64,000 nucleotides of DNA from Desmodus rotundus (lineage: Eukaryota; Chordata; Mammalia; Chiroptera; Phyllostomidae). The stretch spans positions 89,133,398-89,197,397 of the forward strand of contig NC_071398.1 of assembly GCF_022682495.2 (NCBI RefSeq). The letters run 5' to 3'. The notes under the pieces were generated by a model, which worked only from the letters and a program-made list of their open reading frames with translations, was not told the DNA's origin and did no database searches. A program made the translations under genes and the position numbers. Positions 1 through 12,500 of the stretch are shown here, piece after piece (within the stretch, counting starts at the first letter, position 1; each line of letters opens with the position of its first letter).

Positions 1-104
1 GTGACCCTGCCTATGGCAGCAGTATCTCCGACCCGCCAGAGACAGCCACGGAGGGAGCTGTGTGCCTCCCACCCTTTTCGGTGGGTCCAGTTGTGCAGTT
101 TGTA
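1..104 (+). other. Possible coding exon fragment at window edge
   Basis: A GC-rich stretch is open in frame 3 from the window edge to a TAG at 105-107. It reads roughly DPAYGSSISDPPETATEGAV and then a short hydrophobic tail. The composition is exon-like and changes abruptly to AT-rich sequence after about 120. A possible splice donor (GTGGGT) lies at 81-86, but it would end the exon in phase 0, while the last exon at 5739 needs one base from the exon before it. Either another exon lies between, or this is not an exon of that gene. The open frame is short and could be chance. Confidence 0.25.
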
Positions 105-626
105 TAGGGCCGTTGAATCCCCTGGGATGTTTGTTTGACAGATGTGAAGGAAACCGATTCTATTCAGTTTAACTTCCCAGTGGAACAGTAAAAAAAAAAA
201 AGAAAGAAAGTTTAGGAGTAATCTGTTGCTCTCCAAACCCATGTTTTGTCTTACCTTTCTGTATTGCTTTATTCTCCTTCGAGAGTCTCTCGGATGCCGG
301 CTGTGTGAGAGCAGCGGAATGAGTAGGGTGTATGCATGTAAGGGGGTTATACATGGGAACAGACTGGCAGAGATTCTCATCTTCTCTACCCCTCCTGTGC
401 ACCTGGTGTTCGTTATGCGCCCTTTGTCTAAACTCAGACCTTTCCTACCTGTGCGCCTTCAGGCACATCCAACAGGCAAACTATTGTTCCATATGACTCT
501 TTAATGCCTTTGCTTTTCCCCTCCTCTTGTGCTACCATTGGAATTTCAGCAGCAATATTGAAAGGTAAAATGATTCCAAGCTACATTATTAATAGTAGTA
601 AGTATCTCAATTAATAAGCCTCACAT

Positions 627-678
627 TATATATGTATGTGTGTATGTGTGTATGTGTATAAACACACATACATATATA
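627..678. repeat. 17-bp perfect inverted repeat in TG/TA-rich tract
   Basis: The left arm tatatatgtatgtgtgt (627-643) is the exact reverse complement of 662-678, with an 18-nt loop that is itself TG-rich. It sits in an alternating purine-pyrimidine tract and could form a hairpin or cruciform. It probably arose from a (TATG)n/(CATA)n microsatellite. Confidence 0.8.
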
Positions 679-3600
679 TGCACACGTACATGTATTATAC
701 ATGATTTTGTTTAAGCGGACACCATGACAGTGTCTGGTTTAATACAGTCTGAGCTTTTTCATGACTAGTCAGGTGTTCTGTGATAATCTTTATGGGTCCT
801 GTGATAACAAACCCTATATATTAAATGGCCCGTATAACAAGAATTCACTGTCCATGTTCATGCAAGAGTCACTAACGAAGACGTTGTTGTTTTGGCATGT
901 GTTACTTTCGGTCACTTTCCACTTGAACACAGTGTAAAATATTTTAAATGTTGACTTGTTTTAAAAACACGTATGTCTGTAAGAGTGCATGGAGTTAGGA
1001 CTGTAAGATTATGTAAAAGCATGTGCTTCCCATACCAGAGATCGACTTTATGAAAATAAGAATTCTGTTAACTACCAACAGAAATGACCTGAACAGGATT
1101 CCCTTAAGAACCTGGCGGTCAAGGGGTTTTATTTAAACTGTAGTACGTATTTTAAAGTTTTACTAGTCTATAAATTTATTGAACTGTGGTTCTGTATTAG
1201 AACAATCTCTTTAGCAAGTCTTTAAAAACTCCCCTTTGTGTAGCTATTTCAAGAACTGTAGAGCTGTATTAACTAAATCATCAGTAAGTTACAGTGTACT
1301 TGTTAATATTTATTAATGTAAAAAAATCAGTGATAATGGTTCTGTGCAATCAAGTGCCTCATTCAGTTGGGAACAGCTCCCAAGAAGCGAAGGTCCGCAG
1401 TGGCCACCGTTAGCTAGCGTGTCCCGTGCCGTGGCCATATGCATCGTGTTTCTCCCCTGCGTCCGCGCCAGCGTCAGCTGGTGTGCTCGTTAGAAGGGCG
1501 GATTCCTGAGTCTGACTTCAGACTATTGAATCAGAATCCGACATTTTAAACAAGCATCCCAGGTAACTGTACACTTTGAGAAACACTGAACAAGACCAAG
1601 AAGGCACCCTTTCTACCCCCCAGCTTGTGTCTGGACATCCTGTACCATCGAGGGCACTCGGTGGGATCCTAAGCACAGCAAAGAATACATTCCTTAAAAT
1701 CCCAGCAATCAAGAGCCCTCCAGAGCACCCTTTCTAAAACTCCCACTGCTCAAATACATACTCCCTTATAAAGGCACACGGTTTTGACCGAGCAGTTCTT
1801 CCCACATAGTAATACAGAAGGAGAAGCCCCAGAGCAAGCCCCCACTCCCACTTCTCGTTCTGATGGTAAGGCCCAACTGTTAATACGGAAATACCTACAG
1901 TCGCCCTGTCTGCTAGCAAGAATGTTCAGACACCGTATGGCAGTAGCCCCTTCTGTCCCGCAGCTTCCCTCTCCACGGCTTCAGTCACCCGTGGTCAGCC
2001 ACGGTCCAAAAAATGTTAAGTGGAAAATTTCAGAAACAACCAAGGCACACGTTTCAAATGGCCTGCTGTTCTGAACGTGAGCCTTCAGCACTTCTGTCTG
2101 CACGTGCCCCCTGCCACCTGTCACTCAGTAGCCAGGTCAGTTCTCGGATCTTCCGAGAGCGGAGACCACGTTCACATAACTTAAGTTGCAGGGTAGTGTG
2201 AAAATTGTTCTATGTAATTATTAGTTATGGTTGTTAGTCTCTCACTGTGTCTGATCTATAACGTGAACTTTATCATAGGTATATGTGTATAGGAGAATAG
2301 CACAGTCCTTGGTTTCAGGCACCTACTGGGGGTCTTGGAATGTGCTCTTGGTAAATGAGAATGTGGACTGCTGTACGCATTTTTTTTCAGAAGCGAAAGT
2401 GTAGTCATTTATCAAAGGGAAGTGTTGCTTCTTCGGGTCTAACCAGCCACACTTCTAAAATGTTCAGTTATCCACAGAAATGTTAATACTGTGTCTTTCA
2501 CATGTCCCATCTTTCCTGAAGGTGAAGTTTATAAATGTACTCAATACCAGTCCTAATCCAGCGCCCATGAGCAAAAGACACTGTTTTTACTTTTAGCTCC
2601 AAGTTGAAACAGTTCACAATTAAGAATCAGTTTCCTTTTCTCAATGTTATTTCTCAAGGGGAAGACAGTCGGTATTTCAGTACCTCCCTGTGCTTGCAGT
2701 TTGCAGGGCAGGCCCGCGGGGCCTTGAGAGCTGCGGGCAGACCTTCGCTCGCAGCGCTGCTCCTACATTTGTGTCTCCTGCTCCAGAGGCAGACAGGGAA
2801 AATGGGGAAAGAAGGGGCGGGCCGCTGAAGCTGCTCGGGGTAACTGTGTCCTGAAGTTGGACTGTGGGAGTCAGGTCGCTGTTGCAAAGGATTTGATCCT
2901 GAGGAGAAAGTCCAGTGTGCGTGCAGATGGCCGCAGTGCCAGGAAAGTGGCGCCTGGGCCCTTCTCGGTCGCAGAACTGGTGGTCACCTGCCCCCTGACC
3001 CAACCACGTCATGTGTTCTTGCACACTTTTGCATGGGCAGAGCCGCCTCCCTCTTTCTGGAGATGCCTTTAGTCCCTTCAAGCCCCTGGGTCTCTTTCTC
3101 TCTGACAAGGTTTAGCCATTCTGAATGCCGAGTTTAAATGCCATCTTTTTCACGACATTTTCTCTCATTCTTGAGATTGAAGGGTGCCTATTTGCTATAG
3201 TTCCCATTCCGACACTTGTATTACATGGTGCTTTTTTACCTGCTGCTCACCTCTGGGTCCTGGCTCTCAGTAGCCGCCGGTGTGGTTGTGGAGGGGAGTG
3301 AGTGGTCACAGAACAGCCGGTCTCTGCATCTTCGCCCAAGGTTCCCTTGTCCTTCCGTGGTCCTTCATTTTCTCTTCCTTGCATCCTGAGATTGTCTTCG
3401 TTCTTCCTTTGCCTCCTGTGTTTCTGATACACCGTTCCCGAATTTAACAACGTAGTAGTTACATTCTGGACTGTGAAACTCCATCTGTCCGTCCGGTGAC
3501 AAGGGGCACCAGGGAAGGACGGGGTGTGGCAGCGCGACCACCGCCTCTCCTCCTTTCTGCCCTGGCGCTGCCTCTCTACTGTGGGTCAGATACTCCCACA

Positions 3601-4769
3601 CGCTTTGCTCTGTGGCTGGGCCGGCTCTTCTTTCCGGTAATGCGTTTATTCCTGTGCCAATAAGAAGACACTTTGCTGTTTTGAATAAATTCAAATATTT
3701 GATAAGGCAGCTTTCCTCCAGTTCTTTTCAGAATTTCTTGATTTCCCTTTGATGTGTATTCTTCCACAGGAATCTAAAAATAACTCTAACTGGTCCCAAA
3801 AGTAAACAGAAATAGAAAAGGGATTTATTTTAGAATGTATAATTGCATGCTTTACGTATAAATGGAAAAATTTTGTTAAATATTCAGACTTTCCATCTAG
3901 AAACATACACTTACTTGTAAATTTAATCAGATCTTGTTTTACATTTTCGTTAGGGTTTTATAGTATTAAGCAATATGGGCCTTTTTCATAATAAATTCAA
4001 TTCTATGTTTTGTAGCTTTTATTTTTATTATGACAAGGGTACTTAACTTTATTTCTAACCAGTATTGCTGCTAGAAAGGAGTTACTGGTTTATGCCTATT
4101 TATCTTACTTTTTACTTTCCTTATAAAATACTTTTAATAGTGTTTTCAAAAATTAAGGGTTGCTTTGAATTTAAGTATACAACACAATCTGAAAATAAAG
4201 ACAATTTGCTCGCTCTTTTTTTAATATTTACACTAACTATTTTGTTATCCTATTGTATTGGCTAGATTTCTAAAATAATGTTGTATGATAGGTAACCCCA
4301 GGGTGGGTTTCTTTTGTTTTTTGTTTTTGTTTTGGCCGAAGTACAGTCTTGATTACTGGATGAGAAGGCACCACACCTTTTCCTGTTCTTCTAAATTAGA
4401 TAAATGCCGTTAGAAAGAAACTTTCAGGTTTCTGTTTGTGGTGGTTGTTCTCCCTTGAATTTCGGGTAGCCTCACATGGGTGAGCTGTGAGCAGCCAGCT
4501 CCCTGCTTTCTCTTCTTTGGGCCCCCAAAAGGTTTTCTTGATTGTCTCATTGAAACGTACCCTGCTCACAGCGGGGAAGAGAGAATGTATGGGCGCTCCT
4601 CGTGCCCCTTGCTCTCCCTGCCCCCAGCACACGGCCCAGAGAAGGTAAACTTCCCTAGTCAGGTCATCTTCCCTAGTCAGTTGGTGGTATACACGCCCCC
4701 ACCCACAGCTTCCTGCAGGCCTGTGTTTCCTTCACTTCTCGGGTTGTAGAAGAGGCCCATCTCCCCTCC

Positions 4770-5025
4770 CTTCTTTGACCAATTAACTCCACTTATCTTT
4801 TAAATCTCAGTTCAAGTGTCAGCTTCAGAGGAAACCCTCAGATCCCCTCATTACTCTGTTCTAACTGCGGAACACTGTCAGAGTTCCCCACTCACCTTGC
4901 GATCCTCTGTAAGTGTCCTTTTCCCCACTTGGGCTGGAAGATCCAGAGAGGCGGGGCTGGTGTGTGTTTGAGCTTGTTTTACCCGAACCCCGGACAGTGG
5001 ACACTCAGGAGATGTTTGCTGCCTG
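4770..5025 (+). repeat. L2 LINE remnant
   Basis: The order of elements matches the 3' part of L2: 'caagtgtcagcttcag', then 'ccctcag', a 'ctctgt' block, then 'gctggaagatccagagaggc' and 'cactcaggagatgtttgctg' where L2 has '...ctcaataaatgtttgttg'. It is strongly diverged and its edges are approximate. Confidence 0.55.
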
Positions 5026-5036
5026 ACCGCAGAGAC

Positions 5037-5059
5037 TGGGGGGGCGGGGGGGGGCGGGG
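5037..5059 (+). other. G-rich tract, possible G-quadruplex
   Basis: Guanine runs of seven, nine and four bases are separated by single cytosines. This fits the G-quadruplex pattern on the plus strand. It lies in the intron of the left gene, so the G-rich strand would be in the pre-mRNA. Confidence 0.6.
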
Positions 5060-5738
5060 AATGCAGCCTGTGGGTGTGGCTGCTGGTCTGCTTGGGTCCC
5101 TGCATGAAATGCCTGTGGTGGTTTCACTCTATATTCCTTATAAGAGGGTTTAACTTACTGTTCAGCCTTCCAGTAGATGTTAGAGTGATTATAGCTAGTC
5201 ATTCACAGACCAGCAATAATGAAATAGAAGTTTTAGAAATAATCTCAGTTACTGTCTTTATGAAAATATTTTATTTAACCAATCACATTAATGCTCTTAA
5301 ATCATCCTGAATTTTTTGTCATCTGCATTTTCATGGCTTACCGAGCGGGAATTTTCATTTTCTAAAAGACTGCTAGCTTAAAATATAGCAATGGTATGTG
5401 TTGTTTAAAATTCTGTTTAATATGCACTCTTCCCTGAATTTAGATATTTGATAAATTTTTGACACACAATGCAAGTTTATATGCATTGTAATAGTATTAC
5501 TGGTTAGTATATTTCTTGGCATTTACTCCTCTCCACCGAAGGCAGTCTTATCACTTACTCCTTTCAGTTCAGAATATTTATTTCTTGATGTTCCATTTTG
5601 CAAAATAAATGTACAGAAAAATATAATTGCATTTAACTTTTATTTTTTCATTTGATTGTAAGAGCCAGAATGCTTTTGAAAGTGTGACAGATTTTTTAAG
5701 GGGAAAAGTTTCATGAAGCTTGTTTCTTTTACGCGCAG

Positions 5739-6148
5739 ACCCTGACACGGAAAATGAAGAGCAGCCATTCTCTGAGAGCGATTCTCAGAGTCAGAGTACT
5801 GAACAGCTTGCATCGGGCTCTCAGGAGGTGGACTTGGCTGATCAAGAGTCTCCTGAAGAAAGCTCTCTGAACTCTCCCCCAGAATCATCACCCGCAGCAG
5901 CGGCAGAGGAGGCTGCAGGGGTTTCTCCTTCTGAGCAGAATTCTAATGCCCTGGGAAACCATGAACCTACAAGCCGGGATGGTGAATGTACAGATTTAGA
6001 TAACCAGCTGCAGGAACAATCAGAAACTGAGGAAGACTCCAACCCCGGCGTTAGCTGGGGTAAAAAGGACCAGCCCATAGACTCCATATTAGCAGACTGG
6101 AATGAAGACATAGAAGCATTTGAAATGATGGAGAAAGACGAGCTATGA
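5739..6148 (+). CDS. Last coding exon of unidentified acidic protein ending in KDEL
   Basis: The exon starts after the acceptor acgcgcag at 5731-5738; its first two bases (AC) complete a codon begun in the previous exon. It encodes about 136 residues and stops at TGA 6146-6148. The sequence is low-complexity and acidic, with many Ser, Glu, Asp and Gln and a short Ala run, typical of a disordered cytosolic tail. It contains several S/T-x-x-E/D sites that casein kinase 2 could use. The last stretch, [17 protein letters not shown] then EKDEL, looks like a short amphipathic acidic helix with Trp and Phe, as in adaptor-binding motifs; this is inference. The final four residues match the ER retrieval signal, but I see no signal peptide or lumenal domain here, so the match may be accidental. 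I do not recognise the family. The long 3' UTR follows directly. Confidence 0.85.
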
Positions 6149-9100
6149 CTCACTGAAGAATCGGGTGGTAGGTGTTTAAAAAGAGTAGGTAAACTGTGGT
6201 TAACAGACACCGCATACCAAGCAGGCTCTCCAGGGGGAGGGAGGCTTTGAGTGTGGTGATGAGCGACCTCGTTCTGACCGGGACAGTTGGTTATCACAGG
6301 AGCCTGGAGCTTGCTGTGTCAGCCTTGACCTTGTTTCCGACTGTCCCATGAGAAGGGGAAACTCACAGTCCCCCTCAGACGGCAGCACCCTGGGCCGGGA
6401 GAAGACTGCTGGACTCGCCCGGGAGCCAGGTCTCTGCGGGCTCCGGGGAGACAGGACACAGATTGGGTTAGTAGCGGCATGGGGGGGGGGTAGGAATTTG
6501 TACAGCTCTCTGATTAAAGGAAGCGCCGCTTTCTTGGTCTTGGGCGCACAGGGTCTTCTGGGGAGCACGTGTGTGTTGTGGGCATTCTGGTTGCGCTGCC
6601 TTCACAGAAACGCCCGAAGTGACCTGAGTGGTTTGGAGGCCAATGTGTGGACGGTGGAAACGGTCTTTGCTCATCTCTCTCACTTGCTTCACTGTACAAC
6701 AGATGATGAAGACGACTTGATTTTTCTTCCCTCTTAACAATGTCCTTTTCATTTAAACCAAAGGTGAAGCCATTGTGCTTTCTCAGTGAGTTCTCCGCAC
6801 ACTGTCTAATCATTGGGACCAGGGGAAAAGGTCATATAATATATTGTGGAAATTGGTTACTTGATACATCTGAAAAGCGGAGCGAGGGGGAAACTGTAAT
6901 GTTGCAGTATGAACTTGCCATTGGGCCTTCCACAGGGAAAGCGGTGACTCCTCTGAGAAGGAACTCAGTGCTATATATCCTCGTAGGGTAAGTGATGAGT
7001 CTGTCCAGTTCATTTCTCATGGAGGGTCACCTCTGTTCCTCAGCCTTACTCCCTCCCACGCTCAGTGCGCACTTTGAGCCCCAAGGCCCATGGAGCTGGT
7101 AGTAAGCGCTCTTCGTGCCAGTTCCACCTTAGGAAGTTATGATAAAACTGTGGTAGTCCTCTGAGAATCCTGGGGTAATATATTATTTTTCTCTCTTTTG
7201 AAACTATGATTTCTAAAGTTGTACTTAAGGAATCTGTCACATTTTCTGTTGAATCATGGTTTTTAAGTTTGCTTTTTTTTTTTTTTAAACAAACATTTCT
7301 TCTGATGTGGACTTGAAAATTAGTCTATGATAACCTGTGTAAAAAATATACACAGTAGCAACTAACATATAGCCATATTGTTTAATATGTTTTTTTCTTT
7401 TCTTTGTTTTGGTGGCAGTCTGGTGCTGGCTACATTTAAGTTTTAATTTGTTGTGGATATCTGTAAACAGCCCTGTAGTTGAAATAATGGCTTTATTCCG
7501 TTTATTTATTTTTAACAACTTAACTGAGTCAGTTCTAAAGGAGTATTTGTGAGACTTCACGGTGTCTCTCTTTGCCATGACATTACCTGGTGACCTTCCC
7601 CTGAGACAGCTGTGAGGTACAGGTGGCCTGCGAGTGGGTGTGGAGCCGTTCCAGGGACAGCGCGCTGTCCTGTAGTTATGTGTATGCGTGTGCAGTATGT
7701 CTCAGATCCAGGTAAACATACCCTTTTCCAAGGGGGTGAATAGCTGCTTTCAGAAATTCCAGTGAAACCTAATTGGGTCAGTGAGTAATGAATCTCACAG
7801 AGAATTCACTTTGGTGGGGGGGGGGGGCGGGCAGTGGGGAAAGAGGAGGAGACAAGAACTTCATTGGCCCTCACTTAAACCTGACACCAGAATGGATATT
7901 TTTAGGCAGTGCATGTGGAATGTGGTGGGAGAAGACAGAGCTGTAATACATGGAGCACACAAAAGGATAGACCTAGTGCTTTGTTCACCTTAATTGCAAA
8001 GCTGCCAAAATAGCTGAAGCTTCATTACTTGACTTGCCTTGATTTACAGGACTGGGGCTTGGAGAAAAGGAGCCAATGTTCCTCTGAGAGACTTTGACTA
8101 GAGAAGCCTTATGTTTAGTGATTTGTTTCTGTTTATATCTCGGAGCCATTGTTGTCTAAATGTCACTTTTCTAAAGTTGTCAAAACAACAGAATCTTTTT
8201 CCCCAGCAAAGGTTTTGTGGCATATAAGGTAAAGCCAGCTTGCTGCTGCTCTCCCTTCCTTTGGCCATAAGGGGGAGCTGTTGCCATTCATTGAGGTCTA
8301 GAAGCAAATTGCTCACTCGTTCAGAAAAGCAAATCCTTTAAAAAATATTTTTTTTAAGGAAAGAAAAAAAATTAACAAGTTATACTCAACAGCCAGAAGG
8401 AATTATACTTGATTTTTTTCCGCCCATTTAAGAAAAGAAGGTATAAGGTTTGGCTTCAAAACTCCAACATTGCAATCAACTCTACATTTCTTTTTTGACA
8501 TACTGCCGTGAGGTTGTTTTTGAGTTCATTAAAAAATTCCAAAGCACTAGGGCTTTTTTACATTTTGCTTTTTTAAATACCATCTATAGAGATTTTATTT
8601 ACTTCCTAAAGATTCAGGGGATTCTATGAAACCCTGGATTTTAGAAACATCTGGTCTACCTCAGTTAAACGTTGACTGCCTAGAAATAGAGCTGAAGTGA
8701 TCACCACAGCCATAAAATCGCGTGACTAAGAAGGGTCTATACAATGTTTACAGGCCTGGAATCAAGGGAGGGTTTCATCCGAAAGTTAAAAGTGAGATAT
8801 TAGAACAAGTACTTAATTCAGGTATTTTCAAGTTTTAAAACCTAACTTGTTTACCAGCTAAAAATAGCTGTAGTTTTTCTGCTTATCAAAGCCCATTGAA
8901 TGATACGCCCCAACTGGCAATACTTCTCCCTTAAAGTTTTAGGTGTGAAAGAATTGTAGTTTGCTAGACATGTTTGGGGTAGGGTATTTTGTCGGGCAGG
9001 TTTTCTTTTTTTCCTTTTCAACTTTAATAGGCTTCCAACAAGAATACAGTTGTTGTTACAGTAGAACCAGCATTTGTTCTCTCACCAAACCCCATGCCAA

Positions 9101-9510
9101 ATACGGAAAGCCCGGCACAAGTAGCTCAAACGGAGCTTACACTTTCCAGGTGTCGTGGGACACTCCAGCCGTCGTTTTGTGCGCAAGGCTTCAGTCAGAA
9201 CATAGAAAAAACATTCTGTGAATGAAACATTGTATGTTCAGATTTTATAAAAGATGTTTTTAAAAGCCCTATTTACAGCCGTATATTTTCTTATGATGTA
9301 ATTTATGAAGAAGACGTCTGTACTAACAGGTGCTGTAACACTGTTGTCGGATTTTACTGTTTGGTGATAAGTGTAAACAATATTTCTAAGGGGAGCTATG
9401 TACTGTGATGTAAAAGTCTGGGCAAAATGTATATAATCCTTGTATATAATTGTGTATTTGATTATAATTACTGATTGTAAAGATTTAATAAAACATGTAA
9501 ATATTCTGGT
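6149..9510 (+). other. 3' UTR of the left-hand gene
   Basis: The stretch runs from the stop codon to the polyadenylation signal, about 3.4 kb, with no intron needed. It is AT-rich with many T runs and ends in a block of short A/T-rich motifs (9230-9500) of the kind often conserved in vertebrate 3' UTRs. I see no coding frame I can support. G-runs occur at about 6481-6491 and 7796-7815. I see no young repeat inserted, which suits a constrained UTR. Confidence 0.75.
9487..9492 (+). terminator. Polyadenylation signal AATAAA
   Basis: A canonical AATAAA followed by acatgtaaatattctgg, with T/G-rich sequence downstream. Cleavage is expected about 15-25 nt later, near 9505-9515. It is the best candidate for the 3' end of the gene whose stop codon is at 6148. 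Confidence 0.8.
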
Positions 9511-12500
9511 CTAGTTTTAATTTGAATTTTTAGCATCACTTTACATATGTTTATACTTTGATATATCTTAAAATTTTTTCACTGCTTCTCCCCTCTAATG
9601 TTCACTTTACTCCAGGGGAGTAAATTTGGGGGCCATCTTCGGGAACAGAAACATAAACTCGCATTCAACAGCTTTATAACTAACTCAGCAAGTGCCGGCG
9701 ACCCTCAGAGCAGAGTTGGTGGCCCACGGTGGCAGTACTGCTGGCATGTTCACGCTTCGAGTTTACTTGTATTTAATTAACTCAGTTGTCCTTTCAATGT
9801 TGTCATCAAAAGTCACACGCACCTCTCCCGTTAGTCCCAGTGGGGTCATTTCCTGTCAGCAGCCACTTTCAGATCCTGTGATGCTCTGCTCTTCACCTGC
9901 CTGGTTCCAGGCTCCCTGAGCTCAGATACGGGAAGGACCTAATCAGGCCACCATTACTCACTGATAACTGCCTTCTTTAAAGATGAGCCAACTGGTTACG
10001 GGGCAATGGAACAGGGCCCTTGCTCCTTCCAGTGTGCCGTTCTCTTCCCTCCTGTCAGTCCTCACCCCTTCCTTCACCTTCATTTTGGATTCTACTCACC
10101 TTTCTTTGCCCAGCCATTACCTCCCAGCAGGAACTGACATTTGGAAATGGTAGCATTCATTCTTAGGTTCTCCGGGCAGCGGGCCTTCATTCCTCTAGGA
10201 CAAAGCACCACTGTTTCAGGACGACTGAGGATCCCATAGTATCTCCTGGAAGACGTCAAAGGGGAGGCTGCTTTTCTGAGGGAAGCACGCTTGAGGTCTG
10301 CCTGCTAAGGGAAGTTAAGGGTTAGTTGAGAAGGATGTGTCAGCATCTGCCTGCTTGTAAGGCTTATACTTCTCAGAGCCTTCTATGAAGCCTGGAGGTC
10401 TATAGTTTTTATCCACTCTCTTTGGTGAGGTCCATGGGAGGCCTCTGACAGACCCTTGGGGACTCTTTAAGCCCTAGAAGAATGCACTCGCCACCGCGAA
10501 TGATAGGGGCAATGCTCAAGTTCAAAAGCCCCATGGTGTGTTACAGAGCACATTTCTGCCCTCGGCTCCATCTTGGTGAAATAGCAACGGGCCGTGCTGA
10601 AGAAATAATCTGGACAGAATAAGATGGGATTTCTTAAATCAGAATGAGTGAAAACCTCCCTTATGTGGCTGAGGAGAGAGCCAAAGGGCCTAATATATTA
10701 GTCAAAGATAGAAGATCCCCATACTAAGGAGCCAGCTGTTCCCCTCCTGCAGACATCACCACCACCCTTCCCAGCTACTGGAGGTACATCCTTTACAGGA
10801 ATTCCCACCTTTATCTTCCCTGAACCTCTTAGGAAAGCCATTGGCCTCAGGCCCAGGAGGCGATCTGACAACCACTGCCAGCAAGCTAGTCTTTACACTC
10901 CCTTTTCGCATTCCCTCCTCCAGTCTGCACCTTCCAGGTGAAGAGTAAACCAAGTTCTCAAGTCAGTCCCAGACAGCTGCTACCTTTAGCAGGGCTGATC
11001 TCCTCATTCAGCCACTCTCCTGCCTTAGCTGAGGCATTGTGCTAATTGTCCTCCAGCCCCAATTGTTTTAATACATCAATAAAAAACAAAAAACTTCGAA
11101 AGCTCTGTGGTCTCTAATCATTACTTCCTATTCTCTCAACTCGTCCACTCATAATTTTCAGTACCTCCATCCAATCCACTGATCCTAGTTTCTCCAAACC
11201 ATCACCCTTTCTGGTGGCCTCGCTTCCCCACCTAGCCACCTTTGATTATTAACCTTTCTTCCTATGTTGCACTAACTTGGCAAAACTTTAACTCTTATGA
11301 AACCCAACCACGCACTGATTCTGCCCCTAAATTTAAGTATCTGATGGAACTGGGTGAAATCATACACCCCCTGCTGCTATGGCTGACCGGCCTCACTTGA
11401 AGTTGTGACTACAGATCTCAAGCAAGATGCAGTACTTTCCCAAATCCAACCACATTTCTCTAATTTGTTTTCCCACTCCGAGACAACTTCCATACCCCCT
11501 TTCTATTCAAACACCCTCCACCCCTCCTCTGCGCTCACCTGATGACCTCACCCCATATTGCGTTGAAAAAATTGATGCAGATGATAATGACCTCAACCAC
11601 CAACCTACCTGCATGCTGCATGACTTGTATTTGAATTTGTCACGGTAGACATTTGCCTGCACATATCCTGGGGTTCACCTTGATATTGGAGAGCTGGAAC
11701 CCACAGACTGACAAATGGAAGAATCCCGTTACTAGACTCAAAATCTACCCTTCCCCCCAACTAACTACTTCCTCCAGTGTGCATACTTCAACCCTGGAGG
11801 GAGCACCAAATTATCTCCATCACTGGAAGTTGTAAAAATAAATACTGGGTACCACATGCACCCAGCATGCCTCAGCCGACCTCTGGTAACTGAGGTCTCT
11901 GCAAACCTGTACACACGCTGACTTACACTCATTTCCTCTCGGAGGCATTGGGCAGTAAAATACCGAATTCTGTGTTACAAGTTCTTTTCCTTATGCTCTT
12001 TAAAATCTGTTTCTGTTTATTTTTGTTTTATTTCTATTGTTAGTAGAAGTATAAATAGGTACACGTTTTGTAGAAATCAGTTCATCAGTTCACATCAAAA
12101 CCTGAAAATGATTTCTTTCCTTTTAACTCAGTTGTCTACTACCAGGAATCTAAGGAAGGAACGAGGGGCGCAGGCATGGATTTCCATCCTGATATTGAGT
12201 AAAAGGAAAAATTTGGACAGAATCTAGATGTCTATGGGGTAATAGTTAAGAAAAGCATGGCACAATAAAGAATATAATGTGCATGCATTAAAATGATGCT
12301 TATAAAAAGTTTAATATCTAAGAGCACGCTCTGTAATTCAGATCGACGGAGCAAAGACAGACCGCCCTTCCTGGCGCTGTGCACTGAATCAAACTGGGGT
12401 GTGTGATGTTTCCCGTAGTTCCGGGTCTGGTTCCCATGGATTCTACAGTCAGCTGCAGAAGACAGACATTGGGAGAAAATCACATTCCTCCTGAGAGACC

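Larger units (their letters stand above)
105..5738 (+). other. Intron of the left-hand gene
   Basis: AT-rich sequence upstream of the acceptor at 5738, with no convincing internal exon. Short open frames (for example 1784-2074, 2604-2828, 4480-4749) carry no motif I recognise and have no paired splice sites, so I read them as chance. The stretch contains a perfect inverted repeat near 627-678, an L2 remnant near 4770-5025 and a G-rich tract at 5037-5059. The acceptor is a pyrimidine-rich tract followed by acgcgcag. The donor is not placed; it may lie before the window. Confidence 0.6.
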
